Part shown: in pieces, positions 1-9,786 of the stretch | Layout: every line of letters begins with the position of its first letter | How positions within the stretch are numbered: the first letter of the stretch is position 1 | Assembly (NCBI GenBank): GCA_937974245.1 | Contig: CALJKV010000022.1 | Location: 18,556-82,555, forward strand | Source of the DNA: an uncultured Chloroflexota bacterium | GTDB lineage: Bacteria > Chloroflexota > Anaerolineae > Aggregatilineales > Phototrophicaceae | Direction of reading: 5' to 3' | DNA length: 64,000 nt | The notes under the pieces: generated by a model | The model's database searches: none | The model's input: the letters and a program-made list of their open reading frames with translations, nothing else | Told to the model about the DNA's origin: nothing | Translations under genes and position numbers: made by a program

Positions 1-161
1 GCCGCAGCGGCCTGCCAGTGTCAAAGCTCTCTCTCTACAGGTGCAATCCATCAAAAACAAGACTATTACACGAATATCTGCGTCGCACCCCGCTGTAAAT
101 TTGCGTTACACTCTCATACAGCACTTTATGGTCTGCACTTGGTACACAGAAAGGATACGTT

Positions 162-1028
162 GTGCAATACGGGGTAGTGTTTCCACAAACAGAGTTAGGC
201 AGCGATCCAGCGGCCATTCGAGATTATGCGCAGGCCGCGGAAGCAATGGGCTACAGCTATCTCCTCGCCTATGACCATGTATTGGGTGCGAACCCGGAAC
301 GTCCCGGCGGGTGGCGCGGCCCATATACACACCGTGAGTCATTCCATGAGATATTCGGCCTGTTCGCTTACCTGGCAGGGCTGACGACCCGTCTGCACTT
401 TGCCACGGGAATCCTTATACTCCCGCAGCGGCAAACGGTGCTGGTCGCCAAACAAGCGGCACAGGTGGATGTACTTTCCGGTGGACGACTGCGGCTAGGT
501 ATCGGTATCGGCTGGAATCAGGTTGAATATACCGCATTGGGTGAAGACTTTACTAACCGGGGCAAACGTTCGGAAGAACAGATTCACGTGCTGCGCGAAC
601 TGTGGACGAAACCGTTGGTCACATTTCAGGGTGCGTATCATCATATCCCGGATGCAGGGCTGAACCCGCTCCCGATTCAACGCCCGATTCCGATCTGGTT
701 TGGCGGCGGTGCGGATGCCGTCATGAAGCGTATGGCGCGTCTGGGGGATGGCTGGATAGTAAGTTCGATGTCAGAAGCTAGGGCAAGTTCACTGGTGGAT
801 ACCCTTTACACCTACTTGCAAGCCGCAGGTCGTAGCCCGCAGGATTTCGGCATTGATGTGAGGTTAAGTTGGCAGCCGGGACAGACTCCGGATGACCGCG
901 CTGATTTTATCGCTTTCTGGCGCCGCCTGGGGGCGACACATCTGGGACTCAATACGATGGGGGCGGGGTTGGCTTCTCCACAGGCGCATATTGAAGCCCT
1001 GCTCAAGTTCAAAGCCGAAATCGCATAA
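162..1028 (+). CDS. LLM-class (luciferase-like) F420-dependent oxidoreductase
   Basis: A 288-residue flavin/F420-type TIM-barrel oxidoreductase of the bacterial luciferase superfamily. The start is GTG, with an AGAAAGGA ribosome-binding site about 8 bases upstream. Family landmarks are visible: an N-terminal strand MQYGVVFPQ, the LATGILILPQR-type strand (here FATGILILPQR) near residue 85, the VDVLSGGRLRLGIGIGWN segment around 105-120, and the IPIWFGGGAD phosphate-binding-type strand near 178. In this superfamily such proteins use reduced F420 (or FMN) to reduce or oxidise small molecules. The substrate cannot be read from sequence. It stands alone, with the next gene about 120 bp downstream on the same strand. 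Confidence 0.85.
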   Translation: MQYGVVFPQTELGSDPAAIRDYAQAAEAMGYSYLLAYDHVLGANPERPGGWRGPYTHRESFHEIFGLFAYLAGLTTRLHFATGILILPQRQTVLVAKQAAQVDVLSGGRLRLGIGIGWNQVEYTALGEDFTNRGKRSEEQIHVLRELWTKPLVTFQGAYHHIPDAGLNPLPIQRPIPIWFGGGADAVMKRMARLGDGWIVSSMSEARASSLVDTLYTYLQAAGRSPQDFGIDVRLSWQPGQTPDDRADFIAFWRRLGATHLGLNTMGAGLASPQAHIEALLKFKAEIA

Positions 1029-1149
1029 ATGTTAGCATACTGACACCCGGCGTTGGTTAAAGTGTCTATCGTTCTACGCTGTTTCCGCCGAACTATGCGA
1101 CAATAGCCAAAGATTAGTGCGACACAACTCAGCTAAAGGACACTGTGCA

Positions 1150-2169
1150 ATGCGGAAGAAGATTATTTTGATTACTGGGGCTAACGGCGAAGTCGGACAC
1201 GGTCTGATTAACGCGCTCTCCGAGCAGACGGATTCCCACGAAATTGTTGTACTGGATATTCGCGTGCTGGATAAGCCCATGCGCTCCAAAGTATATGAAG
1301 TCAAGGTGGGTGACATCCTGGATACGCAGATGCTGGAGACACTTACCAACGAGTACGAGATAGATACTATCTTCCACCTGGCGGCGCTGCTTTCTACCCA
1401 CGCGGAATTTAACCCGGAACAGGCACATCGCGTAAATGTACAGGGAACCATCAACTTGCTGCGAATTGCCCTGGAACAGTCCCGTCTGCGCGAGAAGCCA
1501 GTCAAGTTCATCTATCCCAGTTCGGTTGCAGTATATGGGTTACCTGATCTGAATACCAAAGCAACTGTCAAGCCGGTGAAAGAAGGCGAATACAATACGC
1601 CGATCACCATGTACGGCATGAACAAGCTGTACTGCGAACACCTGGGACGCTATTATACGCGCCACTATCACCAGTTGGCGACCACCCGTGAGGCCTACAT
1701 GGTGGATTTTCGCTGTGTCCGTTTTCCTGGTCTTATCAGTGCAATCACTGTGCCCACCGGCGGCACCAGTGACTTTGCGCCGGAGATGTTGCATGCAGCG
1801 GCGGCTGGTAAACCGTATGCCTGCTTCGTTCGTGAAGATACACGCATTCCTTTTATGGCTATGCCGGATGCGGTGCAGGCGCTGCTCAACCTGGCCGATG
1901 CACCCGTCGAAAAACTTTCCCAGCTGGTGTACAACGTGACAAGTTTCAGCCCCACCGCCGCCGAACTTCGCGACCTTACCACGTCGGCATTTTCCGGGGC
2001 GAAGATCACCTTTGCGCCCCATTTGCAGCGGCAGGGTATTGTGGATACCTGGCCGGCGGAGGTGGATGATATGGCAGCTAAAACTGATTGGGGATGGTCG
2101 CCGGACTATGACCTGCACCATGCCTTTGAGGATTATCTGATTCCTACAATTCGTCAGCGCTACCAGTAG
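1150..2169 (+). CDS. L-threonine 3-dehydrogenase, short-chain (epimerase-like) type
   Basis: A 339-residue extended SDR protein. The Rossmann motif ITGANGEVGHG lies at the N-terminus, the active-site YxxxK is YGMNK near residue 157, and a Ser sits in YPSSVAVYG. The C-terminal half carries signatures specific to the NAD-dependent SDR-type threonine dehydrogenases: VDFRCVRFPGLIS, GGTSDFAPEM, EDTRIPFMAMPDA, and a terminal IVDTWPAEVDD...DWGW segment. Such enzymes oxidise threonine to 2-amino-3-ketobutyrate. The partner lyase gene (kbl) is not in the window. I chose ATG 1150 because AAAGGA sits 9 bases upstream; the reading frame stays open to a GTG at 1117. Another epimerase-family dehydrogenase remains possible. 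Confidence 0.75.
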   Translation: MRKKIILITGANGEVGHGLINALSEQTDSHEIVVLDIRVLDKPMRSKVYEVKVGDILDTQMLETLTNEYEIDTIFHLAALLSTHAEFNPEQAHRVNVQGTINLLRIALEQSRLREKPVKFIYPSSVAVYGLPDLNTKATVKPVKEGEYNTPITMYGMNKLYCEHLGRYYTRHYHQLATTREAYMVDFRCVRFPGLISAITVPTGGTSDFAPEMLHAAAAGKPYACFVREDTRIPFMAMPDAVQALLNLADAPVEKLSQLVYNVTSFSPTAAELRDLTTSAFSGAKITFAPHLQRQGIVDTWPAEVDDMAAKTDWGWSPDYDLHHAFEDYLIPTIRQRYQ

Positions 2170-2187
2170 CGGATTATCGAAAACGTT

Positions 2188-2223
2188 GTTTCAGGGGTGC
2201 AATGCGCTGCACCCCTCTGAAAC
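2188..2223. terminator. Bidirectional hairpin terminator between threonine dehydrogenase and recN
   Basis: An inverted repeat, GTTTCAGGGGTGCA paired with TGCACCCCTCTGAAAC (two-base bulge), with a six-base loop, lies between two convergent genes. It is AT-rich on both sides, so it can serve both. Confidence 0.7.
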
Positions 2224-2225
2224 TA

Positions 2226-3974
2226 TTATAACGGGGTATGAGTCCCTTTGTAGTGCTGTGCCTGGGAGAGAATGTCCTGGGCGCTATGGACGCCGCTTTC
2301 GCCCTGTGTCCCCAGCATTTCAGCCAGTTCAGTGATACGTGCCACGCTTTCCAGCGGAATGACCTCGGTCACGGTGCGGTCTCCCTCAATAACCTTGGTC
2401 ACGCGGTAATGCCGGTCTCCATAGCTGGCAAGTTGTGCCAGGTGCGTGACCACCAACACCTGGTGGTTGACTGAGAGTAACCATAACTTCTCACCCACAA
2501 CGCTGCCCACACGCCCGCCTATACCCTGGTCAATTTCGTCAAAAATCAACGTGGGCGTCTGGTCGGCCTGGGTGAGTACCCGCTTTAACGCCAGCATGAT
2601 GCGTGCAGTCTCGCCCCCGGAAGCCACCCGCGCCAGGGGGCGCAGCGGTTCGCCGGGGTTTGCTGTCATCAGAAACTCAACGTTATCGATCCCGGTCATA
2701 TCAAATGCAAGGCGCTGGTTGCCAACATAGCAGCCGTCCGCCTGTTCGCGCTGAGTAACCGCCACCTCGAACTGCGCTCTTTCCATTCGCAGGTCTGCCA
2801 GTTCCCTAACGATTCGTTCACCCAACTTCTGGCCGAACATCTTGCGTACCCGGCTGATTTTTCCACCCAATTCGCCGACGTGGCGCAGCAGTTTCTCTTC
2901 TTCTTTGCGCAGTTCTATCAGTCGTTCTTCGGAATGTTCGATGCCGTTGAGTTCGGCCCGCGCTTTTTCGGCATACTCGATGATGGCTTCAATCGTCGTA
3001 CCATACCGCCGCCGCAGCTTGTTAATCATCTCCAGCCGTTCCTCGACCTCATCAAGCCGGTCGGCGTTGTACTCCACTGTGTCGGCGTAACGCCGGAGAC
3101 TTAGCGAAAGTTCTTCCGCCTGTTCGCCTAAACTTTCAGCCAGTTCGTAATCATCTTTGAGGTCCGGGTCAATATTTAGGAGCTTTTGCATCAGGACGGC
3201 CACTTGCATCAATTGGTCAACCGCTGCCATCTGCCCATCGGCGTCATCATTGCCGTGCAGCAGCGCCACTGCCTCCGCCGTGAGGGTTGCTAACTGTTCG
3301 CTGTTTGCCATCCGGGTGCGCTCGATACGCAGTTCTTCGTCTTCGCCAGGTTTGAGTGCAGCTGCTTCGATTTCCTCGGCTTCATGGCGCAATTGCTCCG
3401 CCCGTCGCTTCAGGGCGGCCTCATCTTCCAGGAGGTGCTTAATTTCTCGGCGAATGGCGTTAATGTGTTCCACCACCGAGCCAACTGCCAACCGCATTTC
3501 GGTCAGGTCAGCGTAGCGGTCAAGCAAATCTATATGCGAACGGGGATTTAATAACGAAAGATGTTCTGACTGACCGTGAACATCCACCAGGGCGCCGCCA
3601 ATTTCCTTTAGGATATCCACATTGGTCGTGATGCCGTTTACGCGCGCGGTTGAGCGTCCATTGCTGCGGATTTCCCGCCCCAGGGTCACATAGTCCGCGC
3701 CCACATCTTGCAGCAGGTCTTCACGTTCGAGGATAGGCTGCACCAGTGCAGAAACCAGTGGGCTTAACCCGAATACCCCCTCAATCGTGGCTTTTTCCGA
3801 TCCGGCACGTACCATCCCGGCATCGGTTTTCCCCCCCAGGAGCAGTTCGACAGCATCAATAATGATGGACTTGCCCGCGCCGGTTTCCCCCGTGATCACG
3901 TTAAAACCCGGCGCAAAAGTCAGTTCCAGCCAATCAATAATGGCGAAATTCTGTACCCGTAGCTCTTCCAGCAT
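2226..3974 (-). CDS. recN: DNA repair protein RecN
   Basis: A 582-residue SMC-like ATPase that acts in double-strand-break repair. Visible features are the N-terminal MLEELRVQNFAIID, Walker A GETGAGKS at about 29-36, long charged coiled-coil arms in the middle, the GGETARIMLALK signature, and Walker B LIFDEIDQGIGG near residue 480. Length and order match RecN. I chose ATG 3974, preceded by GAGGAG; a TTG four codons earlier is also in frame. The ribosome-binding site overlaps the stop of the upstream B-box membrane protein, so the two genes are probably translationally coupled. Confidence 0.95.
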   Translation of the reverse strand: MLEELRVQNFAIIDWLELTFAPGFNVITGETGAGKSIIIDAVELLLGGKTDAGMVRAGSEKATIEGVFGLSPLVSALVQPILEREDLLQDVGADYVTLGREIRSNGRSTARVNGITTNVDILKEIGGALVDVHGQSEHLSLLNPRSHIDLLDRYADLTEMRLAVGSVVEHINAIRREIKHLLEDEAALKRRAEQLRHEAEEIEAAALKPGEDEELRIERTRMANSEQLATLTAEAVALLHGNDDADGQMAAVDQLMQVAVLMQKLLNIDPDLKDDYELAESLGEQAEELSLSLRRYADTVEYNADRLDEVEERLEMINKLRRRYGTTIEAIIEYAEKARAELNGIEHSEERLIELRKEEEKLLRHVGELGGKISRVRKMFGQKLGERIVRELADLRMERAQFEVAVTQREQADGCYVGNQRLAFDMTGIDNVEFLMTANPGEPLRPLARVASGGETARIMLALKRVLTQADQTPTLIFDEIDQGIGGRVGSVVGEKLWLLSVNHQVLVVTHLAQLASYGDRHYRVTKVIEGDRTVTEVIPLESVARITELAEMLGTQGESGVHSAQDILSQAQHYKGTHTPL

Positions 3975-3982
3975 ATCGCTCC

Positions 3983-4579
3983 TCAAATCCGCATCTTAAA
4001 GCGCCCGTAGACGGCGAACGCTACCACACCGATAAAGACCAGCAGACTGATGTCCTGAATCGTCAAATTGAATGCCATATCCAATGGCACGGTTTGAGCG
4101 CCGCGTCCGCCAGTCACTTGATTCACATATTCAGATAATACCGAATAATTACGAATCAGGCCGCCTAAAAACCCGCCAATCGCCGCCGCCCCTGCGCCCA
4201 CATACGCCGACTGCCGCCCGCGCCGGCGTCGAATCGCCCGGAGCGCAGCTTCACCAATCGCCCCGCCAACGGGTAGGCCAATAAAGATCATCAGAATGAT
4301 GAATAACCCGATGGCACTGATAATGTACCCGGCGACACCGCTCAACACCGCGCAGACAGCGGCTACAATCACATAATCAAGCTGGTTCGACGTGTAGAAC
4401 TTGTCCTCATGCTGACGCACGCACTCACGGCAGCGATACCCGACGGGTGTTAGTACCGCGCAATCCGAACACATCAGACGACCACATTTATTGCAGCGTA
4501 GAGCGGTTTCCCGGGTAGGATGTACGGCACAATAGGTGACTTCGTCGTCGGTTTCCAGGTTATGGTCATGATCGGACAT
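3983..4579 (-). CDS. B-box zinc-finger membrane protein
   Basis: A 198-residue protein. Its N-terminus (residues about 16-60) carries a Cys/His cluster, CAVHPTRETALRCNKCGRLMC, followed by two more Cys pairs, typical of a B-box-type zinc finger. A C-terminal half with three to four hydrophobic helices follows (AAVCAVLSGVAGYIISAIGLF and others). This architecture is common in Chloroflexota and related bacteria, and its role is unknown. It lies directly upstream of recN, with its stop inside the recN ribosome-binding region, which suggests co-transcription but not necessarily shared function. Confidence 0.7.
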   Translation of the reverse strand: MSDHDHNLETDDEVTYCAVHPTRETALRCNKCGRLMCSDCAVLTPVGYRCRECVRQHEDKFYTSNQLDYVIVAAVCAVLSGVAGYIISAIGLFIILMIFIGLPVGGAIGEAALRAIRRRRGRQSAYVGAGAAAIGGFLGGLIRNYSVLSEYVNQVTGGRGAQTVPLDMAFNLTIQDISLLVFIGVVAFAVYGRFKMRI

Positions 4580-4754
4580 GGGGGTTAGTCATCTCCCTGA
4601 AGGGTTTTCAACCAATAGATTATGATTATCGGCGGTATTTTTACCACGTTTCTATTGTACAAATGTGCTAAATATTATGCCAGCAGTCAACACACAAGCC
4701 AGATAAAGGGGAGGATCACAGACCCTCCCCTCGTAGATGCTGTACTTTGGGTAT

Positions 4755-5762
4755 TTACTGTCCAGTGGGCAGGCTGTAGCTGCCGTTATAGTCGGTGATG
4801 CGGATGTTGTCCGGGTTGGGCGTGATGAAGAAAGTGCAGTCACCGTTTTCTGATAGATTATCTGTCTCCGGCCCATAGTCAGCGTAGCCATCGCTGATGG
4901 CGGTATCCCAGGTGAGTTTATATTCTACGCCATACTTGCCGGGCGAGAGGTGGCCGACCTGGGCACTAAAGAACACCCAGTAATCTCCATTACGCAGTTC
5001 AATCGGACTGGCAACCACGTTCGTGAAGGGCGCGGTATTTAGTGTAACCGAGTATTGGGCGTGGGCGACATGGTCTTCGACCTGTGCCCGTGTTTTGGCA
5101 AACCACGACCAGAAGACAATGACATTGTCATTATCATATAGCACGCCCGGATTGGCACGCGGGAAGGCATTGCACTGCGCGAAAATCATCCCCGGTGTTT
5201 GTGAGCGTCCCGGTTGGGCAATTTGCCGTGCCCCGATGACAACCAAGGGTTCCGGGGTGGCATTGATATTCGGATTGATAATTCCGCCCAAAGGCGATTG
5301 GATGCCCGGCCCGGTGTCCACCTGATTGGCCGTCTCGCTCCCTGAATCCAGGCTCGTTCCTACCGCATTGAGCGGATCGGCACATCCGTCCTGCAGATCA
5401 TCTACAGTTGTCTCGTAGATGGTACTGCTCGGATTGCCTTCGCGGGCGATGATAATCTTCGCACTGGCAATTGCCGCGAATGCTACCGTTGCGCCGCTGT
5501 TATAGGGGACTCGTTCGCTAAACGCGTATGTGCCATTTACCGAAACCTGGCGCAGCGCGGTCAGGGCATTACCGGTGCCAGACGAGGCCGAAAACACCTG
5601 ATAGTACACATCATAGCCTGCACCCATTTCGCCCGACAGGTTCATCACAGCCTGGTTTTCGCAAGCTACGAAAAAATATTCAACGTTCGATTGTGCCAGG
5701 GTGGGAGATATGCCTGAAATCAGCAGTATGACCAGCCCAACAACCAAAAACCATTTCTTCAT
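4755..5762 (-). CDS. Secreted protein of unknown function
   Basis: A 335-residue exported protein. ATG 5762 follows GGAGGA, and the N-terminus MKKWFLVVGLVILLISG...LAQS is a clean signal peptide with an Ala-x-x cleavage site and no lipobox Cys. The mature part looks beta-rich, with short repeats of polar and aromatic residues and a few Cys (FAQCNAFP, GDCTFF). I recognise no domain. The reading frame extends further upstream to 5843, but that part lacks a start signal and would precede the signal peptide. It ends 95 bp downstream of the large solute-binding-like gene on the same strand and may share its transcript. Confidence 0.7.
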   Translation of the reverse strand: MKKWFLVVGLVILLISGISPTLAQSNVEYFFVACENQAVMNLSGEMGAGYDVYYQVFSASSGTGNALTALRQVSVNGTYAFSERVPYNSGATVAFAAIASAKIIIAREGNPSSTIYETTVDDLQDGCADPLNAVGTSLDSGSETANQVDTGPGIQSPLGGIINPNINATPEPLVVIGARQIAQPGRSQTPGMIFAQCNAFPRANPGVLYDNDNVIVFWSWFAKTRAQVEDHVAHAQYSVTLNTAPFTNVVASPIELRNGDYWVFFSAQVGHLSPGKYGVEYKLTWDTAISDGYADYGPETDNLSENGDCTFFITPNPDNIRITDYNGSYSLPTGQ

Positions 5763-5858
5763 TACAGATTCCTCCACTGAGGTCGTTCGACATACTACTG
5801 CAATGATAGCGCAAAAATGATCAAAACTCAGCCCCGGAATCATGCGCTTGCTCTACGT

Positions 5859-8492
5859 TTACTGCTGATATAATGACTCCAGGCTGGGGTCAATCATGAG
5901 CGCACAGTCCGTGAAGCGGTTGAAATATGCCTGCCGGGCGGCGTTGTCGAGTTGTTCCAACGGGTGGGCGGGTGGTGTGATAGCGACGACACACTCCGTA
6001 TATTCCGCTATATATTGCTGGGCAGTGGTCATGGCTTCAGTCAGATCAGCGTCCGCCAGGACGTAGCTATCGAAGGCACGGCGCATCCATAAATTGCCCA
6101 TGCCAGTGATAAAATGCGCCGGCTCGTGACTGTACAGGTTATCTCCATACGAACCGCTGAACATCGAGCCAAAGATGAGGGCATCCGGGCGCTGCAAAGC
6201 GGCATCAAATACCTGGTAGAGTGCGCGCAAGTCTTCCCCCGCACTGAACATCAGTGCCGCCTCGTCCAACAGGGAACGCTGCGCCGGCATCCCACTCCAC
6301 AGTTCCGGCTGACTGGCGGCATAGCGCAGCCAGCGGTAACACGCTTCAGGGTATAGGGTCGTCGCGCTCACATAGGCCGTGCCAAGCTGGTATGACATGG
6401 GCGTATAGCGTGACCCATGTGGAAATGTAACGGCGCGATATGGGTCACCGGCGTCCCGTTGTTGCATTCTGTAGCCAAAAGTCGTCAGGTAGCCGCTGTA
6501 GATAGGCACACGATCATTAATATTGAAAAATCCGCCATAGTTCGTACCGAGCGCCTGATAATGGAATAATCCAGCTCGCCCCAGGTCAAGTGCCTGCTGT
6601 GTTGCGGCGATTGCAACCGGGTCATCCAGGTAAAATGAGGAAGGTTCTGTGGTGTTGTCAAACAGGCGACCACCATAGGCCGCTATCAACATCAATAGGG
6701 TGGTTTCCCCCCAGGCTTCGGTGCGGAAAGGCGCACCATCCCCATGTTGGGCAAGTTGCCGCAGTGTATTTTCGAGAGTGGTGATATCCCAGCCGGAAAT
6801 CGGCTCCGGCACACCGGCCTGACCAAAAATCTCCCGGTTGTACCACATCACCAGAGGGTAGAGGGTCACCGGCAGCGCCCATGTCCCGCCGTGGGCACGC
6901 ACCTGGGACATCGTGCCGGCCACCATGTCGGATTCTACGAAATATGGATCGGCGGCTAGCAGCGGCTCAATATCCAGTACCAATGACAGATTGGCGGATG
7001 AGATGGCATTGTCGTTCAAATAGAAACAGTCATACTGGGCAGCGTAATCGGCAAAAGACAGCCAGCGTGTATCGACCACCACCTGCCCGACCTGCGAGTC
7101 CTGTGCCACAAATGCTGCAGCCGCCGCGTCCCAGAGGTTCTGGTTGGGCAGCGGAGATACCATCTCTTCCAGATTAAACCGTAAAACAGCCTCATCGCCA
7201 TCGCTGGCAGGTGGTGCTGGCGGAGGGGCAACCGCGATAACCGGGCTATTGTCTGCCGCCGCAGTCACCGCCGCCAGGATTCCGTACACATCCTGCTGCA
7301 CCTCCTGGAGCGCGGTGCGAGCATCCAGGTTGTCCTGTGCCATTTGCTCCAGGGCGCGGCGGGTATACGCGAAGTAGAATTCATCGGATAGAGGAACGGC
7401 GTTCTCCAACCCGACGGCGATCAGGGCTTGTGTCTCCGCCGGGCGTCCCGCAGCCATGAGCGCCTCCACGCTGCGACGCGCCGGGGCATCTCCGTGGAGA
7501 TAGAGCGCAGTCTCCGGCTGGTGTGTGAAGTACTGCACCAGCGCATAAGTCAGTTCGGGGTAGTTGGTGCCGGCGCTCACGGCAAAACCCTGCACATTCA
7601 TTACCGCCGCACTCTCTCCAGGGAGCAGCACGGCTGTGTATTTCCGATCACCCAGGGAATTATCCGTCAGGAAGGTACCCCCGATGAGAAGCGGCGCAGC
7701 GAGGAAGTCTTCCCCGGCATCGCGCGCAGCTTGCCCTGCCCGGTAAAAGGGCAACCAGGCATCCAGCAATCCGGGGAGTTCCGGGTCATCGAGTACAGGC
7801 AGGGGTGGGGTTGTTTTCGTCAGCGCGATCCCTCGCCCCAGGAGTGCCCGGAACAGGGTGGGCGGGTCGAGCCACAGCAACCCTGACTCAATCTGCCCGT
7901 TTTGCGCCGCTGCTGCCAGCATATTCCCCGCCGCCACATAATCTGCCAGAGTCCAGCGTGCATTTGGATACACCAGCCTGGCGGTATCAAAGGCATAGGC
8001 ATCATAGAGGAGTAGTCCCAATGTGCCGCCCACAGGCAGCCCCCACACCGCATTATCCCAGCGGAACGAATCGAGTAGAGCCGGGTAAAAATCGTCCAGG
8101 TTGGCTGTCGAATCGGCGGCCAGCAGCGGCGTTATGTTGAGGAGTGCTCCGGTTTGCAGGAACTCGGCGCTCAACATAGTGCCATCCACCAGCAGGACGT
8201 CTGCTTGCGCGGCAAAGTCCCGCGCCTGCCGGACAAATTCATCTACTGTTTCAACTATTGCAGGGGGAGTTAGGTTGTATTTAGCCAGTGGCACAATGAC
8301 CACCTGCACACCGGGATGCTCCATCTCAAATCTATCCAGCAGAGTTCCGGAGAAAACGTCCTGCATCCAGCTTTCCACACCCAACGTTAAGATGACTGGC
8401 GCATCCTGCGCATATACGGGCCAGCCACACAGCATCAACCACAATACCACCAGAGAGAAACGGCGAAAGCAAATCATCTCACCTTGCCCCAT
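5859..8492 (-). CDS. Double extracellular solute-binding-like protein
   Basis: A very long (877-residue) exported protein with a signal peptide (FSLVVLWLMLCGWPVYAQ) followed by two tandem segments. Each resembles a type-1 extracellular solute-binding protein of sugar ABC importers. The first covers about residues 30-410, with LLDRFEMEHPGVQVV and DNAVWGLPVGGTLGLLLYD, which is the WGLP motif followed by a ligand-binding loop. A Pro-rich linker near 425-435 (APPPAPPAS) leads to the second, about 440-860, with GTWALPVTLYPLVMWYNREIF and GMPAQRSLL. Single binding proteins are about 400-450 residues, so this is a fusion. No permease or ATPase genes lie nearby. Two in-frame ATGs (8492, 8477) are possible; AAGGTGA lies just before the second. 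Function is inferred only. Confidence 0.75.
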   Translation of the reverse strand: MGQGEMICFRRFSLVVLWLMLCGWPVYAQDAPVILTLGVESWMQDVFSGTLLDRFEMEHPGVQVVIVPLAKYNLTPPAIVETVDEFVRQARDFAAQADVLLVDGTMLSAEFLQTGALLNITPLLAADSTANLDDFYPALLDSFRWDNAVWGLPVGGTLGLLLYDAYAFDTARLVYPNARWTLADYVAAGNMLAAAAQNGQIESGLLWLDPPTLFRALLGRGIALTKTTPPLPVLDDPELPGLLDAWLPFYRAGQAARDAGEDFLAAPLLIGGTFLTDNSLGDRKYTAVLLPGESAAVMNVQGFAVSAGTNYPELTYALVQYFTHQPETALYLHGDAPARRSVEALMAAGRPAETQALIAVGLENAVPLSDEFYFAYTRRALEQMAQDNLDARTALQEVQQDVYGILAAVTAAADNSPVIAVAPPPAPPASDGDEAVLRFNLEEMVSPLPNQNLWDAAAAAFVAQDSQVGQVVVDTRWLSFADYAAQYDCFYLNDNAISSANLSLVLDIEPLLAADPYFVESDMVAGTMSQVRAHGGTWALPVTLYPLVMWYNREIFGQAGVPEPISGWDITTLENTLRQLAQHGDGAPFRTEAWGETTLLMLIAAYGGRLFDNTTEPSSFYLDDPVAIAATQQALDLGRAGLFHYQALGTNYGGFFNINDRVPIYSGYLTTFGYRMQQRDAGDPYRAVTFPHGSRYTPMSYQLGTAYVSATTLYPEACYRWLRYAASQPELWSGMPAQRSLLDEAALMFSAGEDLRALYQVFDAALQRPDALIFGSMFSGSYGDNLYSHEPAHFITGMGNLWMRRAFDSYVLADADLTEAMTTAQQYIAEYTECVVAITPPAHPLEQLDNAARQAYFNRFTDCALMIDPSLESLYQQ

Positions 8493-8681
8493 TCTCAGCC
8501 TGCGGTTGCAGTGGATAAAAGATCGGTGTGTGCCAGCAGGCTGGATAGATTCCCAACAGTTGTTCTACTATACAATATCCGCGCTGCCTGCGTTCACCTG
8601 ATATAATCGAGCATTCTATGAGAAGCACTTTTGCTCTACAATGAAACCAGGAAATGACACCAGAAGCAAAGGAAGTTAAAT

Positions 8682-9761
8682 GTGAGTGAACGTACCGTTG
8701 TTGTTCTCCAGGGCGACCAGACCGGCCAGGAATTGCTGGATGAAGCGCTGCGCGTGATTGATCCTGCAGTCACTCGCTGCCCGCTCAAATTTGAAACGTA
8801 TGATCTTTCCCTGGAAAATCGCCGTGTAACGAAAAACGAGGTGGTTTACGGTGCGGCGGCACGCATTAAGGAAACCGGACTCGGCATTAAAGCCGCTACG
8901 ATTACCCCTGGCGACCCGGACGATGTGGGTAGCCCAAACGCGCTGCTGCGCGAACTGATTGACGGGCAGGTGATTCTGCGTACCGGGCGGCGTATTCCTT
9001 CGGTACGCCCGATGGCCGGTATTCATGCGCCGATTGCCGTTGTGCGTATGGCTGTAGATGGCGAGTATAACGCCAAAGAATGGCGTGAGGGCGAAGGGCT
9101 GGATGAAATCGCCTACAGTACGCGCCGTCTGTCGCGCCGGATATGTCGGGCGGTGGCTGAGTTCACCTTCCGCTATGCCAAACGCAACAATGCCCAGGTT
9201 TTCGGCGGCCCTAAGTATACCGTGAGCCCAACTTACGAAGGCATGTTCAAAGAAGAATTGGATGTTGTCGCCCAACATTACCCGGAAGTCTCTTACAATC
9301 CACAGTTGATTGATGCCACTTATGCGCTATTGCTGGAAACCAGTGGCGAGGCCCTGGTGATTCCGGCCTTGAACCGCGATGGAGACAACCTGAGCGACCT
9401 TGTGCTGAAGATGTTCGGCACAATTGCCGGGGCGGAATCGGTGATTTTTAGCTTTGATGATGATTTCCAGGTCAAAATCGCCCTTACCGAAGCGCCGCAC
9501 GGTACAGCGCCCAGCCTTCAAGGTAAAAATGTCGCTAATCCGATGGCGATGATCCTGGCCGGCGCTGCGACAATGCGCTATGTTCGCACACCGGAAGCGA
9601 CTTCTGCCAGTCGCGCCATTTACGAATCGGCTATGGAAACGGTCTATGACGGTATCCGTACTTCTGACCTGGGTGGGCAAGCTACGACCAGTGAGTTCAC
9701 CGACGAGGTGATCCGTCGCGTACAGGCCAAGCTGGAAGTATGGGACGCGCTAGGACAGTAA
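8682..9761 (+). CDS. Isocitrate/isopropylmalate-family dehydrogenase
   Basis: A 359-residue member of the beta-hydroxyacid oxidative decarboxylase family. It starts at GTG 8682, with AAAGGAAG upstream. The C-terminal half keeps the metal/substrate loop NRDGDNLSDLVLKMFG and the EAPHGTAPSLQGKNVANP segment, which corresponds to EPVHGSAPDIAGKGIANP. The N-terminal half is divergent: the family's RExTEG-type substrate loop reads VRMAVDGEYNAKEW, and the catalytic-Lys region reads GGPKYTVSP, not VHKAN. It may therefore act on an unusual 2-hydroxyacid, and naming it leuB or icd would be unsafe. A small membrane protein and a GT39 gene follow in the same direction. Confidence 0.75.
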   Translation: MSERTVVVLQGDQTGQELLDEALRVIDPAVTRCPLKFETYDLSLENRRVTKNEVVYGAAARIKETGLGIKAATITPGDPDDVGSPNALLRELIDGQVILRTGRRIPSVRPMAGIHAPIAVVRMAVDGEYNAKEWREGEGLDEIAYSTRRLSRRICRAVAEFTFRYAKRNNAQVFGGPKYTVSPTYEGMFKEELDVVAQHYPEVSYNPQLIDATYALLLETSGEALVIPALNRDGDNLSDLVLKMFGTIAGAESVIFSFDDDFQVKIALTEAPHGTAPSLQGKNVANPMAMILAGAATMRYVRTPEATSASRAIYESAMETVYDGIRTSDLGGQATTSEFTDEVIRRVQAKLEVWDALGQ

Positions 9762-9786
9762 GAGGATAGATACTGGGAAACACGCC

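Noticed and set aside
1..161. Possible end of an upstream gene or RNA at the left edge
   Set aside because: No conserved motif, tRNA-like arm or long frame on either strand; nothing could be supported here.
1540..2121. 193-codon frame opposite the threonine dehydrogenase
   Set aside because: The plus-strand frame has clear enzyme motifs; the opposite frame has none.
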